From SAR202 cluster bacterium (GTDB taxonomy: Bacteria; Chloroflexota; Dehalococcoidia; Lucifugimonadales; JASMAO01), in the NCBI GenBank assembly GCA_030754315.1, contig JASMAO010000226.1:1-6539 (forward strand): a stretch of 6,539 nt of DNA, read 5' to 3'. A program made the translations under genes and the position numbers. The notes under the pieces are model-generated. The model ran no database searches. It was not told the DNA's origin and was given only the letters and a program-made list of their open reading frames with translations. Positions 6,502 to 6,539 of this stretch are shown in pieces (position 1 is the stretch's first letter; every line of letters begins with the position of its first letter).

Positions 6502-6539
6502 GTGAATGCAATTTTAAACATAGCAGTACCTTTCAACCA
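6502..6539 (+). CDS. Start of a further gene (3' partial, 12 codons visible)
   Basis: AGGGAG at 6491-6496 lies 5 nt before GTG 6502, which opens a frame reading (M)NAILNIAVPFN that stays open to the right edge. The nearby ATG at 6506 meets a TAA after two further codons, so GTG is the only sensible start here. The gap from the hydrolase stop is 54 nt on the same strand, consistent with an operon. Too little is visible to name a family. Confidence 0.45.
   Translation, partial: MNAILNIAVPFN

Noticed and set aside
1..6539. CRISPR array, tRNA, rRNA, IS element or attachment site
   Set aside because: No regularly spaced DNA repeats, cloverleaf-like sequence, transposase coding sequence or terminal inverted repeats with target duplications were seen by eye.

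Overview
The window looks like bacterial DNA from an uncultured, probably marine lineage of the Poribacteria/Planctomycetes type. This is inferred from gene content: a large CotH-kinase protein, an enolase-superfamily relic, a secreted LamG/DUF1080-like protein, a phytanoyl-CoA-dioxygenase-like (PhyH) enzyme and an acetyl-xylan-esterase-like hydrolase. These families are heavily expanded in sponge-associated Poribacteria. No rRNA or single-copy marker is present, so the taxon is an inference. All readable intact genes are on the + strand.

Layout. (1) Positions 2-2584 hold a long open frame that runs off the left edge. It has a lamin-tail-domain-like end, a chitobiase-C-type beta-sandwich, a CotH kinase domain and a C-terminal beta-propeller-like lectin repeat region. 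It is clearly more GC-rich than the rest. (2) Positions about 2600-4410 are a decay zone. It contains a minus-strand enolase-superfamily pseudogene broken by several frame changes and lacking both ends, a secreted LamG/DUF1080-like gene interrupted by one in-frame TAA, and a short, weakly supported TolB/WD40-like fragment. (3) Positions about 4429-6539 are intact again: a 9-bp perfect hairpin, a PhyH-family Fe(II)/2-oxoglutarate dioxygenase, an alpha/beta hydrolase 76 nt downstream, and the first 12 codons of a further gene starting at GTG 6502 behind a good ribosome-binding site.

How the genes work together. The PhyH enzyme, the hydrolase and the gene at the right edge share strand and have short gaps, so they are probably one transcription unit. 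A catabolic role (oxidation plus ester cleavage of a small molecule or sugar derivative) is a reasonable guess, but the substrate cannot be read from sequence. The CotH protein is probably a separate, surface-associated or secreted unit.

I saw no CRISPR array, tRNA, rRNA, insertion sequence or attachment site. I found no convincing undescribed system. The most notable observations are the pseudogene cluster between intact genes, the single-stop secreted protein, the kinase-plus-propeller architecture, and the hairpin with an overlapping short frame at the PhyH start.
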